A DNA stretch of 13,599 bases from Desulfobia sp. (GTDB taxonomy: Bacteria; Desulfobacterota; Desulfobulbia; Desulfobulbales; SURF-16). The notes under the pieces are model-generated. The model was not told the origin of the DNA. It saw only the letters and a program-made list of their open reading frames with translations, and searched no databases. The stretch's first letter is position 1, and each line of letters opens with the position of its first letter. The stretch covers positions 1 through 13,599 of the forward strand of contig JAUWDC010000005.1 of NCBI GenBank assembly GCA_030608985.1. Direction: 5' to 3'. The position numbers and the translations under genes are program-made. This document shows, in pieces, positions 6,733-13,251 of this stretch.

Positions 6733-7803
6733 TCACGCCGATTTTTGTTTGAGTCCGTAGACATATGCCATGACCTCAGCCACTGCCTGGTAAAGATTGT
6801 CCGGAACAGGATTATTTATTTCAACATGCTGAAATAACGCTCTGGCTAAAGGTTTGTCCTCAATAACAGGGATATTGTTTTCTCTGGCGATTTCCTTTAT
6901 TCGTTTGGCAATGAGTCCTGCCCCCTTGGCGGTAAGCAGCGGGGCAGACATCGTCTCACTGTCATAGGAGAGGGCTACGGCAAGTCTGGTCGGGTTGGTT
7001 ATTACCACATCCGCTTTGGGCACTTCCGCCATCATTCGTTTTCGGGCCATCTCCATTTGAATGGAGCGGATTCGTCCCTTAACCATGGGGTCTCCTTCAG
7101 TCATTTTTGCCTCTTCCTTCACTTCCTGCTTGGTCATTTTCATTTTTTTCATGAACTGCCAGCGCTGAAAGGCGTAATCCGCAGCAGCCAATAATGCAAT
7201 AATGACAGCAGCTTTTAAGAAGATCCAAAAAGATATCCTGGCATAAAAAACCAGGATAGCATACGGTTCTTGGTCCATGAGCGGGATGATTTTATCCAGG
7301 TTTTTTACCACTTCAAGATAAGAAATAATTCCCACGATACAGAGTTTGGCAATTGACTTGATCGAGTTTGCCAGGGTCTGCATTGAAAAAATTTTCTTCA
7401 GTCCCTGGATAGGATCTATTTTTTCAAATTTAGGGGCAATCTTTTCTGTGGTAAACAGAAACCCGACTTGAGCATAATTGCTAAGCAGGGCGGTCACCAG
7501 GACAACAGCCATTAACGGCCCGACAACCATTGCAGAAAACATCATGGCTTCCCTTGTCAGGGTTGTTATATTGCCAGGGGTGATCTCGATCACATGCAGA
7601 TTGGGCAGATAGTGACGCAGAATAAGAAGCAGGTTGCCCAGCAGATACTGTCCCATGAGGTAAATGGAAAGCAGTCCAAGGAGCAATACTGCTGCAGACG
7701 GAATCTCCATGCTTTTTGCCACATCACCTTTTTTCCTGCCCTCTGAAAGCCTGTGCGCGGTCGGCTGTTCGGTTTTTTCCTGGCCACTCTGTTCTTCTGC
7801 CAT
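6733..7803 (-). CDS. flhB: Flagellar export switch protein FlhB
   Basis: A 356-residue FlhB/YscU-family protein controlling the switch in export specificity. The N-terminus has the family signature (EKTEQPTAHRLSEGRKKGDV, 10-28 region), followed by four membrane segments at about 35-62, 87-110, 145-165 and 185-210. The cytoplasmic domain starts near 211. The self-cleavage site is N270-P271-T272-R273; the cleaved Asn-Pro bond is intact, but the usual His of NPTH is Arg (codon AGA, 6985-6987). The family motif IPVIEDKPLARALF is at 311-324 and the protein ends near the usual position. The ATG lies 3 bp after the fliR stop with AGGAGG just upstream, a strong ribosome-binding site. Confidence 0.97.
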   Translation of the reverse strand: MAEEQSGQEKTEQPTAHRLSEGRKKGDVAKSMEIPSAAVLLLGLLSIYLMGQYLLGNLLLILRHYLPNLHVIEITPGNITTLTREAMMFSAMVVGPLMAVVLVTALLSNYAQVGFLFTTEKIAPKFEKIDPIQGLKKIFSMQTLANSIKSIAKLCIVGIISYLEVVKNLDKIIPLMDQEPYAILVFYARISFWIFLKAAVIIALLAAADYAFQRWQFMKKMKMTKQEVKEEAKMTEGDPMVKGRIRSIQMEMARKRMMAEVPKADVVITNPTRLAVALSYDSETMSAPLLTAKGAGLIAKRIKEIARENNIPVIEDKPLARALFQHVEINNPVPDNLYQAVAEVMAYVYGLKQKSA

Positions 7804-7806
7804 CTA

Positions 7807-8598
7807 TCAGCCTCCTAGTCCCATAGCAAGTCGGGGGAGTAAGCGGCCAAGCATCTCAAACTGGTGAATCATCAGTGGGGAGAAGTAGGCCAGAGAAAGG
7901 CCTACAAAAATAAAACCAACAGCTATGTTGAGAGGCATGCCAACAATCAGGATCGGAATTTGCGGGACGGTTTTTGCTATAATTCCCATGGCCACATGGG
8001 AAAAGAAGACAGCCGCCGAGGCCGGGGCCATAATTTTTACGGCCAGGACAAACATGTGAACAACTCCCTGCATCATTCCTTCATAGCTTGCCTGGGTCAG
8101 GATAAGAGTCCCCGGTTTAACCCAGTTGTAACTTTCCGACAGGGTTTTAAAAAAGAGATGGTGACCGTTAATGCTTAAAAAAATCAAGATGGCCAAAAGG
8201 TTCCAGAATTGACCAACTAGAGAGACCTGTGTGCCGGACTGAGGGTCCATGACTGCTGCCATTCCCATTCCCATCTGGATTCCCACCATTTGGCCGGCAA
8301 GCTGTACCGCGGCAAATATCATTCTGGCAAAAACAGCCAGTATGCCGGCAAAGCAGATTTCGGAAAGGACAAAGATTGTAAAACCAAGAGTAGTCCCAGG
8401 CAGGCTGGATATGTCAACAGGGACAGTGGAGGAGAGAATCATGGCAATGGATACTGTTGCCAGGATTTTGACCTGCGATGGAACACTCGTAGAGCCAATG
8501 ACCGGCATGAAAAAAAGAAGGGGACCCACTCGGATCATGATGATGATCACCGTAAGAAATTGGCTGATGGTCCAGTTGAGAAGTGCAGTATCTACCAT
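7807..8598 (-). CDS. fliR: Flagellar export gate protein FliR
   Basis: A 263-residue, very hydrophobic protein of the FliR/YscT family, which joins FliP and FliQ in the helical export gate. Recognisable stretches include GQMVGIQMGMGMAAVMDPQ (102-120) followed by SGTQVSLVGQF, the NGHH motif (144-147) and QIPILIVGMPLNIAVGF (213-229), all typical positions for FliR. About six hydrophobic segments are present. It follows fliQ after a 67-bp spacer that contains only a distant, weak Shine-Dalgarno-like stretch, and precedes flhB by 3 bp. Confidence 0.95.
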   Translation of the reverse strand: MVDTALLNWTISQFLTVIIIMIRVGPLLFFMPVIGSTSVPSQVKILATVSIAMILSSTVPVDISSLPGTTLGFTIFVLSEICFAGILAVFARMIFAAVQLAGQMVGIQMGMGMAAVMDPQSGTQVSLVGQFWNLLAILIFLSINGHHLFFKTLSESYNWVKPGTLILTQASYEGMMQGVVHMFVLAVKIMAPASAAVFFSHVAMGIIAKTVPQIPILIVGMPLNIAVGFIFVGLSLAYFSPLMIHQFEMLGRLLPRLAMGLGG

Positions 8599-8665
8599 GT
8601 TTGTTTTTTACTCTTACCTGTTGGTGTCCAGTGAGTGTGCTCGTAATATCCTTTAAATAGGGATG

Positions 8666-8935
8666 CTATCGTATTATGTTTGGAATATTGATAAATAGTT
8701 CCTGGGTATAATCGGTGAGTTTGATCAACATCCAGGAGGAAAAAAAGAGCAGAGCTAACATAACTCCAAAAATTTTTGGTACAAATGTCAGGGTCATTTC
8801 CTGGATCTGAGTGGTTGCCTGGAAAATGGCAATAATCAACCCAACCACCATACCTGTTATGAGAAGAGGAGCTGAAAGCAGTAGGGTGATGGTTACGGCA
8901 TTCTGGCCCAGGGAAACAACAGCAAGAGGGCTCAT
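8666..8935 (-). CDS. fliQ: Flagellar export gate protein FliQ
   Basis: An 89-residue protein with two membrane helices (about 13-38 and 48-72), the standard FliQ size and layout. The connecting segment FQATTQIQEMTLTFVPKI (38-55) is the family hallmark. In the known gate structure several FliQ subunits wrap around FliP5-FliR1. The start lies 2 bp after the fliP stop codon, consistent with coupled translation. Confidence 0.96.
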   Translation of the reverse strand: MSPLAVVSLGQNAVTITLLLSAPLLITGMVVGLIIAIFQATTQIQEMTLTFVPKIFGVMLALLFFSSWMLIKLTDYTQELFINIPNIIR

Positions 8936-8937
8936 CG

Positions 8938-9723
8938 CTATACTCCAAAACTTTTAACCAGTGAGCCGACAATGAGATACCAGCCGTCCACCAGAACAAA
9001 GAGAAGAATTTTAAAAGGAAGTGATACCATTACCGGGGGTAGCATCATCATACCCATGGACAACAGGACACTGGCCACAACCATGTCGATCACAAGGAAA
9101 GGCAAAAAAAGAATAAAACCTATTTGAAATGCTGTTTTAAGTTCGCTGATAACAAATGCAGGGATGAGAATAGCCGTTGATACATCTTCTTTAGTTTGGG
9201 GTTTCTCCATCTTGGCCAGAGAGAGAAAAAGAGCAAGGTCTTTTTCTCGGGTCTGTTTCATCATAAAAGATCGCAATGGTTTTATCCCCTCATTGTATGC
9301 CTGTTCCAGGCCAATTTGTTCATCCATGAAGGGTTTAACTGCATTGCTGTTAATATCTATCAGTACAGGTGACATGATAAAAAGGGTCAGGAAGAGGGAT
9401 AAGCCAATCAAAACCTGGGCCGGGGGCATCTGTTGGGTTCCCAGTGCCTGTTTTAAGAAAGAAAAAGCTACGATAAGTCTTGTAAAACAGGTCGTCATGA
9501 GGAGAATGGCCGGAGCCATGGAAAGAACAGTGAAAATCAGCAGAATTTCGATGAGAGTGGCTATTTGCTTGGGATCATCTGATTCTACAATTCCAACCTG
9601 AATCGTAGGAAGAGTGATGGCAAAACTATCTGCTGCAAACAGTAAAGATAATAAGCAGGTGGCCGGCAGAACTATCACAGGAAGCCGGCAGCGTACTAGA
9701 TTATGAAGTGAGATGTGTTTCAT
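8938..9723 (-). CDS. fliP: Flagellar export gate protein FliP
   Basis: A 261-residue FliP-family protein forming the pentameric core of the export gate. A cleavable signal peptide is evident (basic residues near 10-13, hydrophobic 14-30, likely cleavage near ADSFA-ITLP). Family motifs are present: LLMTTCFTRLIVAFSFLKQA (74-93), then LGTQQMPPAQVLIGLSLFLT (94-113) with FIMSPVL (115-121), and the C-terminal pair of helices (about 198-222 and 236-256) around MGMMMLPPVMVSLPFKI. The start codon overlaps the fliO stop codon in an ATGA arrangement, so translation is likely coupled. Confidence 0.97.
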   Translation of the reverse strand: MKHISLHNLVRCRLPVIVLPATCLLSLLFAADSFAITLPTIQVGIVESDDPKQIATLIEILLIFTVLSMAPAILLMTTCFTRLIVAFSFLKQALGTQQMPPAQVLIGLSLFLTLFIMSPVLIDINSNAVKPFMDEQIGLEQAYNEGIKPLRSFMMKQTREKDLALFLSLAKMEKPQTKEDVSTAILIPAFVISELKTAFQIGFILFLPFLVIDMVVASVLLSMGMMMLPPVMVSLPFKILLFVLVDGWYLIVGSLVKSFGV

Positions 9724-10196
9724 CTTTGTAATGTGTCCTTGATGCTTCCTGTTGCTTTGCTCAGAAACCCTGCAAAAGGCACATTCTTTTCACGTGTAGA
9801 TTCTTTAATGGTTTCGCTATTCTCAATATGATGCAGCATGGTTATTTGTTGGTCGCTTACTCCCAGGGCGAGAAGGTCACTGCCAACCTGGACAACAGCA
9901 ACGTATTTCTTAGGGGCAATCATTTTTGAATCGATAAGCTTTACGAGAGAGCCCTGCCGCAAAGCGCCTTTTGTGAGCCCCATTTTTTTTAGCCATATAA
10001 CCAAAAAGACCATGATGCCAACAACGAGGATCAAAGCACCTGCAACTTTAAACAGCATAGCTGCCAGAGAGGCGGAAGACGCGAAATCAGCAACCTGTTC
10101 AGGTGGGATTGCTCCTCCGGATACCACTTCTTCTGCCCAGGATGTAACTGGTAACACCAGCAGAAGAAAGGAAAATGTCAACCGAGAAAAATGCAT
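9720..10196 (-). CDS. fliO: Flagellar assembly protein FliO
   Basis: A FliO-type bitopic protein that stabilises FliP during gate assembly. I place the start at the ATG whose first base is 10196, giving 158 residues. It has AAGGA with good spacing just upstream and begins a clean signal-peptide-like N-terminus (MHFSRLTFSFLLLVLPVTSW). An in-frame upstream ATG at 10229 adds 11 polar residues and lacks a ribosome-binding site. After the signal region there is one membrane segment at about 46-68, then a cytoplasmic beta-rich domain (GSLVKLIDSKMIAPKKYVAV, 82-101) typical of FliO, and a low-conservation tail. It overlaps fliP by 4 bp. Confidence 0.88.
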   Translation of the reverse strand: MHFSRLTFSFLLLVLPVTSWAEEVVSGGAIPPEQVADFASSASLAAMLFKVAGALILVVGIMVFLVIWLKKMGLTKGALRQGSLVKLIDSKMIAPKKYVAVVQVGSDLLALGVSDQQITMLHHIENSETIKESTREKNVPFAGFLSKATGSIKDTLQR

Positions 10197-10229
10197 GTAC
10201 AGGTCCTTTTGAAAGGCTGATGAATTCAT

Positions 10230-10355
10230 AAAAAGTTAAAACGTAGGCAGATAAGCGAAACAAAGTGAGACTTCGAACGCCACCAGTAATATCAAACACT
10301 TACAGACGGTTCACGCGTCAGCGAGTGGGGTTTATGATGCTGACAAAGGCAGTTA
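10230..10355. other. fliN-fliO spacer with a dispersed-repeat fragment
   Basis: A gap inside an otherwise compact part of the operon. On the minus strand, 10278-10243 contains GAAGTCTCACTTTGTTTCGC followed by TTATCTGC. This matches a plus-strand segment at the right end of the window, 13571-13599, in its GTCTCA and CGCTTAyCTGC parts. Related wording also occurs inside the large inverted-repeat element at 12065-12084. No terminator or convincing promoter is visible here. Confidence 0.45.
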
Positions 10356-10808
10356 TTAACTCATATTCTTAATACGGTCTGCCTGGCTGATAATTTCTGT
10401 GATCCGGACGCCAAAACGGTCATTGACCACAATAACTTCTCCTTTGCCCAGGAGCTTTTGGTTGACGTATATGTCAACCGGCTCCCCAGATGCTTTTTTG
10501 AGTTCAATAACAGAACCCTGTCCCAACTGGAGCATCTTGTCGATGATCATTTCGGTTCTGCCCAACTCGACAGTCACATTCAGGGGAAGGTCCAGAAGAA
10601 AATCAAGATTTGCTCCTCCTGATCCAACATCACTTTTAGTGCCGATTTCCTGGAATGGATCCTGAGAGGAATCACTGTCTGCGCTGCCGCCGGTATCTCC
10701 TGCGGCAAGAGAATCCCAACCTTCAGAGCTTTCACTTTCGGCTTTGTTGTCCGGATTTGCCTCAGCCATTGCCTGGGCCCAGGCATCATCCGTTGATTCG
10801 TCAGCCAT
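10356..10808 (-). CDS. fliN: Flagellar C-ring switch protein FliN
   Basis: A 150-residue FliN with one SpoA (surface presentation of antigens) domain at about 69-142 (LDFLLDLPLNVTVELGRT, then LLGKGEVIVVNDRFGVRITE). The first 65 residues are an acidic, Ser/Gly-rich tail, common in FliN of this group and probably disordered. FliN forms the lower C-ring with FliM, helps bind CheY-P and docks FliH of the export ATPase. The ATG has a strong ribosome-binding site (AAGGAGAG). A 155-bp spacer with hairpins separates it from fliM. Confidence 0.96.
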   Translation of the reverse strand: MADESTDDAWAQAMAEANPDNKAESESSEGWDSLAAGDTGGSADSDSSQDPFQEIGTKSDVGSGGANLDFLLDLPLNVTVELGRTEMIIDKMLQLGQGSVIELKKASGEPVDIYVNQKLLGKGEVIVVNDRFGVRITEIISQADRIKNMS

Positions 10809-10863
10809 ATTTTTCTCTCCTTACGATTTAGTGACTTACAGCTTATTTCGTGTAAAAAATAAC

Positions 10864-10937
10864 AAGAAATTAAAAAGTTTCTTTTGATAATAAAAGCTGC
10901 CTCTACTGTTAAGGCACTTATACCCCTCAAGGGGGTA
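10864..10937. repeat. Short hairpins in the fliM-fliN spacer
   Basis: TACCCC (10921-10926) pairs with GGGGTA (10932-10937) around a five-base loop. AAGAAA (10864-10869) pairs with TTTCTT (10878-10883). Neither is followed by a T-run in the minus direction. Together with the terminator-like hairpin next to the fliM stop they make this the most structured spacer in the cluster. Confidence 0.4.
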
Positions 10938-10940
10938 CTG

Positions 10941-10962
10941 AAAAAAGTCCCGTTCACTCGGG
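10941..10962 (-). terminator. Possible weak terminator just after fliM
   Basis: Read on the minus strand, directly after the fliM stop codon, CCCG pairs with CGGG around AGTGAA and is followed by AC and six T residues. The stem is only 4 bp of pure GC, so this is more likely a partial terminator or attenuator than a full stop, since fliN and the export genes lie beyond it. Confidence 0.35.
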
Positions 10963-10963
10963 G

Positions 10964-11953
10964 TTAGTCTTTTTCTTGGTCAAGTACTTTGCGTTTGATT
11001 AGCAGCGCCTTATTGCCGCGATGCAGGCCCGGGGATCCCATGTACTTGCGAACCCCGGATAGAAATACCGGCAGGAGCTCATCTTTTCGCGTGTCAAGCT
11101 GGATTATGTCTCCTTTTTCCAACTGAATAATGTCGCCGGCCGGAATAACTGTTTTACCTAGTTCAACCTTTATTGCTACCGGCACATTTTTAATGTTTTC
11201 CGTCAGAACATGTTTGAGTCTTATATCCTCTTCACTTTGTTCCCGTTGAAATGTTGACATGAGTTTTTGTTTTACCGATTCAAGGTTGGCGATAGGTATG
11301 CACAGGGTGATGCTGCCTACAGCCCTGTCCATATCTATTTCATAGCGGTTGATTATGACAACATCTTCAGGTTCGCATATCTTGGCAAACTGAGGATTGA
11401 TTTCACTGCGTATATATTGGATTTGCACGCGATGAAGGGAATTCCAGGCTTTTTCCAGGTCGGCAATGAGGAGGTTGACAATACGCTGAATCAACCGCTG
11501 TTCAATGCCGGTAAAATCCCGCCCTTCAATGCGGACATTTCTGGCGCCTGTCCCGCCAAGAAAGCTTTCCACAAGGGCAAAGACAAGTTTTGGTTCGAGG
11601 ACAAGGAGAGCGTGGCCTCGAAAAGGATCCATTTTGAAAATTTGAAGGCTGCTCGGGACCGGTAGGGTTCGGACAAATGCGCCGAAGCGTTCCAGTTCCA
11701 TGGGGACTGCCGTAATGTCGAGTATTCGCCGGAGAGCACCTGAAATGGAGGAACGTATAGCCCGCAGGAATACATCATTGATAGCATCAATTGCCGGCAT
11801 TCTGACCTGGACAATGCGCTCCTGCTGGGTAAAATCATACGCCCGGTATTCACTTTCATCTTCTTCAAAATGCTCTTCCGGTTCTTCAATGTCACCTCCT
11901 GAAATACCTTTCAGTAGGGCATCTACTTCGTCCTGACTTAATATCTGTTCCAT
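10964..11953 (-). CDS. fliM: Flagellar motor switch protein FliM
   Basis: A 329-residue FliM, normal length. The N-terminal EQILSQDEVDALL (2-14) is the known CheY-P-binding peptide. An acidic linker (21-37) is followed by the CheC-like middle domain, about 45-230, which includes the GGTG motif (133-136) that contacts FliG. The C-terminal SpoA domain, about 254-325, pairs with FliN (ELGKTVIPAGDIIQLEKGDI, 264-283). The start is fixed by the CheY-binding peptide, yet no Shine-Dalgarno precedes it; instead a perfect 15-bp palindrome and an inverted-repeat element lie immediately upstream. Expression may depend on readthrough from fliL across that element, or on a promoter in the 233-bp gap that I cannot identify. 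Confidence 0.97.
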   Translation of the reverse strand: MEQILSQDEVDALLKGISGGDIEEPEEHFEEDESEYRAYDFTQQERIVQVRMPAIDAINDVFLRAIRSSISGALRRILDITAVPMELERFGAFVRTLPVPSSLQIFKMDPFRGHALLVLEPKLVFALVESFLGGTGARNVRIEGRDFTGIEQRLIQRIVNLLIADLEKAWNSLHRVQIQYIRSEINPQFAKICEPEDVVIINRYEIDMDRAVGSITLCIPIANLESVKQKLMSTFQREQSEEDIRLKHVLTENIKNVPVAIKVELGKTVIPAGDIIQLEKGDIIQLDTRKDELLPVFLSGVRKYMGSPGLHRGNKALLIKRKVLDQEKD

Positions 11954-11959
11954 AAATAT

Positions 11960-11974
11960 TTACACACTGTGTAA
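11960..11974. promoter_or_regulatory. 15-bp perfect palindrome upstream of fliM
   Basis: TTACACA and TGTGTAA flank a single central base. The site is 7 bases upstream of the fliM start codon and overlaps the first four bases of the adjacent inverted-repeat element. It occupies the place where a ribosome-binding site would be expected. It could be an operator, an mRNA hairpin limiting fliM translation, or a by-product of insertion of the element. Confidence 0.4.
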
Positions 11975-12095
11975 CTGTTCAGCAGCACTTCATCTGCGTC
12001 CGGTCAGGCTTACTCACATAGAACTACTATAGTTCGCAAGCCTGCTTGAACACATCTAAAGCACCGAAGTCTGCGCTTATCTGCTGAACAGTTAC
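11971..12095. repeat. Nested inverted-repeat element, copy A (125 bp), in the fliL-fliM gap
   Basis: The ends are a perfect 15-bp inverted repeat: GTAACTGTTCAGCAG at 11971-11985 and its complement at 12081-12095. Inside are a second stem, CAGGCTT/AAGCCTG (12005-12011 with 12038-12044), and a third, GAACTA/TAGTTC (12021-12026 with 12030-12035). A diverged copy lies at 13327-13433. Shared blocks are GTTCAGCAGCAC, TCATCT, CTCACATAGA (12013-12022), CTATA, ATCTAA and CTGCTGAAC. No coding capacity is present, so this looks like a small non-autonomous dispersed element or a structured repeat of the REP/MITE kind. Confidence 0.75.
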
Positions 12096-12186
12096 AGTTG
12101 GGCGTTTAGCCTAATTGTTTAACCTCAGTTGAATAGTTGCCATACTGTTTTGTGTAAAGTTCTTAATAGTCAAAGTCCGGATAAGG

Positions 12187-12687
12187 CTATTGCACAACAA
12201 ACTCTGAAAAATAGATGTTCTTTATTTTATCCGGTCTGGCGGCTCTGTTGAAACGCTCAGTGAGTTCGTCTCTAATTCTGATTTTGCCTTCTGGGGTCAT
12301 AACTTCTTCAAAGGCCAGGCTGGTTAGCATCATGATGACGATATCCCTGAGTTTAGGGGCTATTTTCAGTACCCTTTCGCTCGCTTCCAGTGAATCAAGT
12401 TCCAGGCTGAGCTTCAATTTGAGGTATCGCTTCCCTTTGGGGTCTGCAAGGTTCACCACAAAGGGTTTAAGGGTGATTATCTCACCAACGGGAGCAGGCA
12501 GATCTGTAGAGATTTCAGCCTCCTGCTGCGCGACTTCAGGTTTTGCGGCAAAGAATGTGGTGTAAGCAAAAAAACCACCACCAGCTGCTAAAAGGATCAC
12601 TACTCCCAGAATGATGAATAGTAAAAGTTTTGATTTTTTCTTAGGCTTTTCTTCGTTCTCTGCCTTCTCAGTTGCTTCGTCGGCCAT
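12187..12687 (-). CDS. fliL: Flagellar basal body-associated protein FliL
   Basis: A 166-residue FliL: a short charged cytoplasmic N-terminus (1-19, KPKKKSK before the membrane), one membrane helix at about 20-43, a short linker and a periplasmic domain at about 68-166 (LKPFVVNLADPKGKRYLKLK, 73-92, ending NIYFSEFVVQ). FliL is known to associate with the stator and to support motor torque or swarming. It is the first gene of the cluster. AGGAGA lies 7 bases before the ATG, and a sigma-54 -24/-12 promoter lies upstream, giving a predicted leader of about 36 nt. Confidence 0.95.
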   Translation of the reverse strand: MADEATEKAENEEKPKKKSKLLLFIILGVVILLAAGGGFFAYTTFFAAKPEVAQQEAEISTDLPAPVGEIITLKPFVVNLADPKGKRYLKLKLSLELDSLEASERVLKIAPKLRDIVIMMLTSLAFEEVMTPEGKIRIRDELTERFNRAARPDKIKNIYFSEFVVQ

Positions 12688-12734
12688 GCGCTTTCTCCTG
12701 TTTGTTGAAAGGGTTTGCTGAATACATTACTATG

Positions 12735-12749
12735 GCAAATAGTATGCCA
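12735..12749 (-). promoter_or_regulatory. Sigma-54 promoter of the fliL operon
   Basis: On the minus strand TGGCAT-ACTAT-TTGC matches the -24/-12 consensus (TGGCAC-N5-TTGC) except one base, with the invariant GG and GC exactly 10 bases apart. The predicted start is near 12723, leaving about 36 nt before the fliL ATG with its ribosome-binding site in the leader. The promoter is embedded in a perfect 9-bp inverted repeat at 12729-12753, and the palindrome TTTCATGAAA adjoins it at 12753-12762. Activation by a flagellar enhancer-binding protein (FlrC/FleR/FlgR type) is inferred. Confidence 0.8.
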
Positions 12750-12931
12750 TAGTTTCATGAAATAGTAAATGTGTTGTAACTGGTTGATTTCTGCTGAAAA
12801 ATAAGCAGATTTTGGGTGTGGGGGAGTGGCCTGAAAATGACCGATCTGTCATATTTCTGACTCTTGGCAAGATGAAGCAGTCAGAATCCTGATACGCTAT
12901 CTGCGCATACGTCAATGAAGGGATAAAAAAA

Positions 12932-12963
12932 TTGTACATTTATTGTACATTTATCGTATACGA
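12932..12963. promoter_or_regulatory. Helically phased palindromes, possible activator-binding site
   Basis: Two direct copies of TTGTACATTTA (12932-12942 and 12943-12953), each with the palindrome TGTACA, are followed by the 10-bp palindrome TCGTATACGA (12954-12963). Palindrome centres are 11 and 12 bases apart, so all three face roughly the same side of the helix. The cluster is about 185 bp upstream of the fliL sigma-54 promoter and about 260 bp upstream of the rightward one, distances at which sigma-54 enhancers act. The binding protein is unknown. Confidence 0.45.
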
Positions 12964-13225
12964 ACCAAAATGCTCCATCTTTACCAGGAATTACTCACGG
13001 TTTATATCCAGACAAGAAGGGTTTTCTTGAAATTTACAATGTGAGTACAAAAAATTGGCCCTGACACAATGTGCCTTTATTGGACTGTCGAAGCCTGAAA
13101 GAATATGATTTTGGTGAAAAGGTATAAAAAATTGTATCTTTTCTGGACATCTTTTTTTGCGGATGATGTGCTAAGATCCCTTGTATGGCGAGGTGTTACA
13201 GGGTAAAATTAGTTTTTTGTTAAGT

Positions 13226-13241
13226 TGGCACGCCTGTTGCA
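13226..13241 (+). promoter_or_regulatory. Near-perfect rightward sigma-54 promoter
   Basis: TGGCACG-CCTG-TTGCA matches the -24/-12 consensus at every conserved position, with GG (13227-13228) and GC (13239-13240) exactly 10 bases apart. It is a better match than the fliL promoter. The predicted transcription start is near 13252. No protein gene lies downstream in the window; a strong terminator follows within about 75 bases. Confidence 0.82.
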
Positions 13242-13251
13242 ATAAGAATAA

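Noticed and set aside
8592..8999. Minus-strand frame of 135 codons across fliQ
   Set aside because: It is out of frame with fliP, fliQ and fliR, whose family motifs are intact in their own frames; its composition (Trp, His, Cys, Ser rich) is that of a shadow.
10197..10229. Upstream in-frame ATG for fliO
   Set aside because: It has no Shine-Dalgarno and puts polar residues before the signal peptide, whereas the ATG at 10196 has AAGGA at good spacing.
12730..12939. Minus-strand open frame of 69 codons upstream of fliL
   Set aside because: It overlaps the fliL sigma-54 promoter and the palindrome cluster, has no ribosome-binding site and its translation shows no domain-like pattern.
13160..13180. 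Extended -10 sigma-70 promoter (TGCTAAGAT) on the plus strand
   Set aside because: No acceptable -35 box, and it lies just before the far better sigma-54 promoter.
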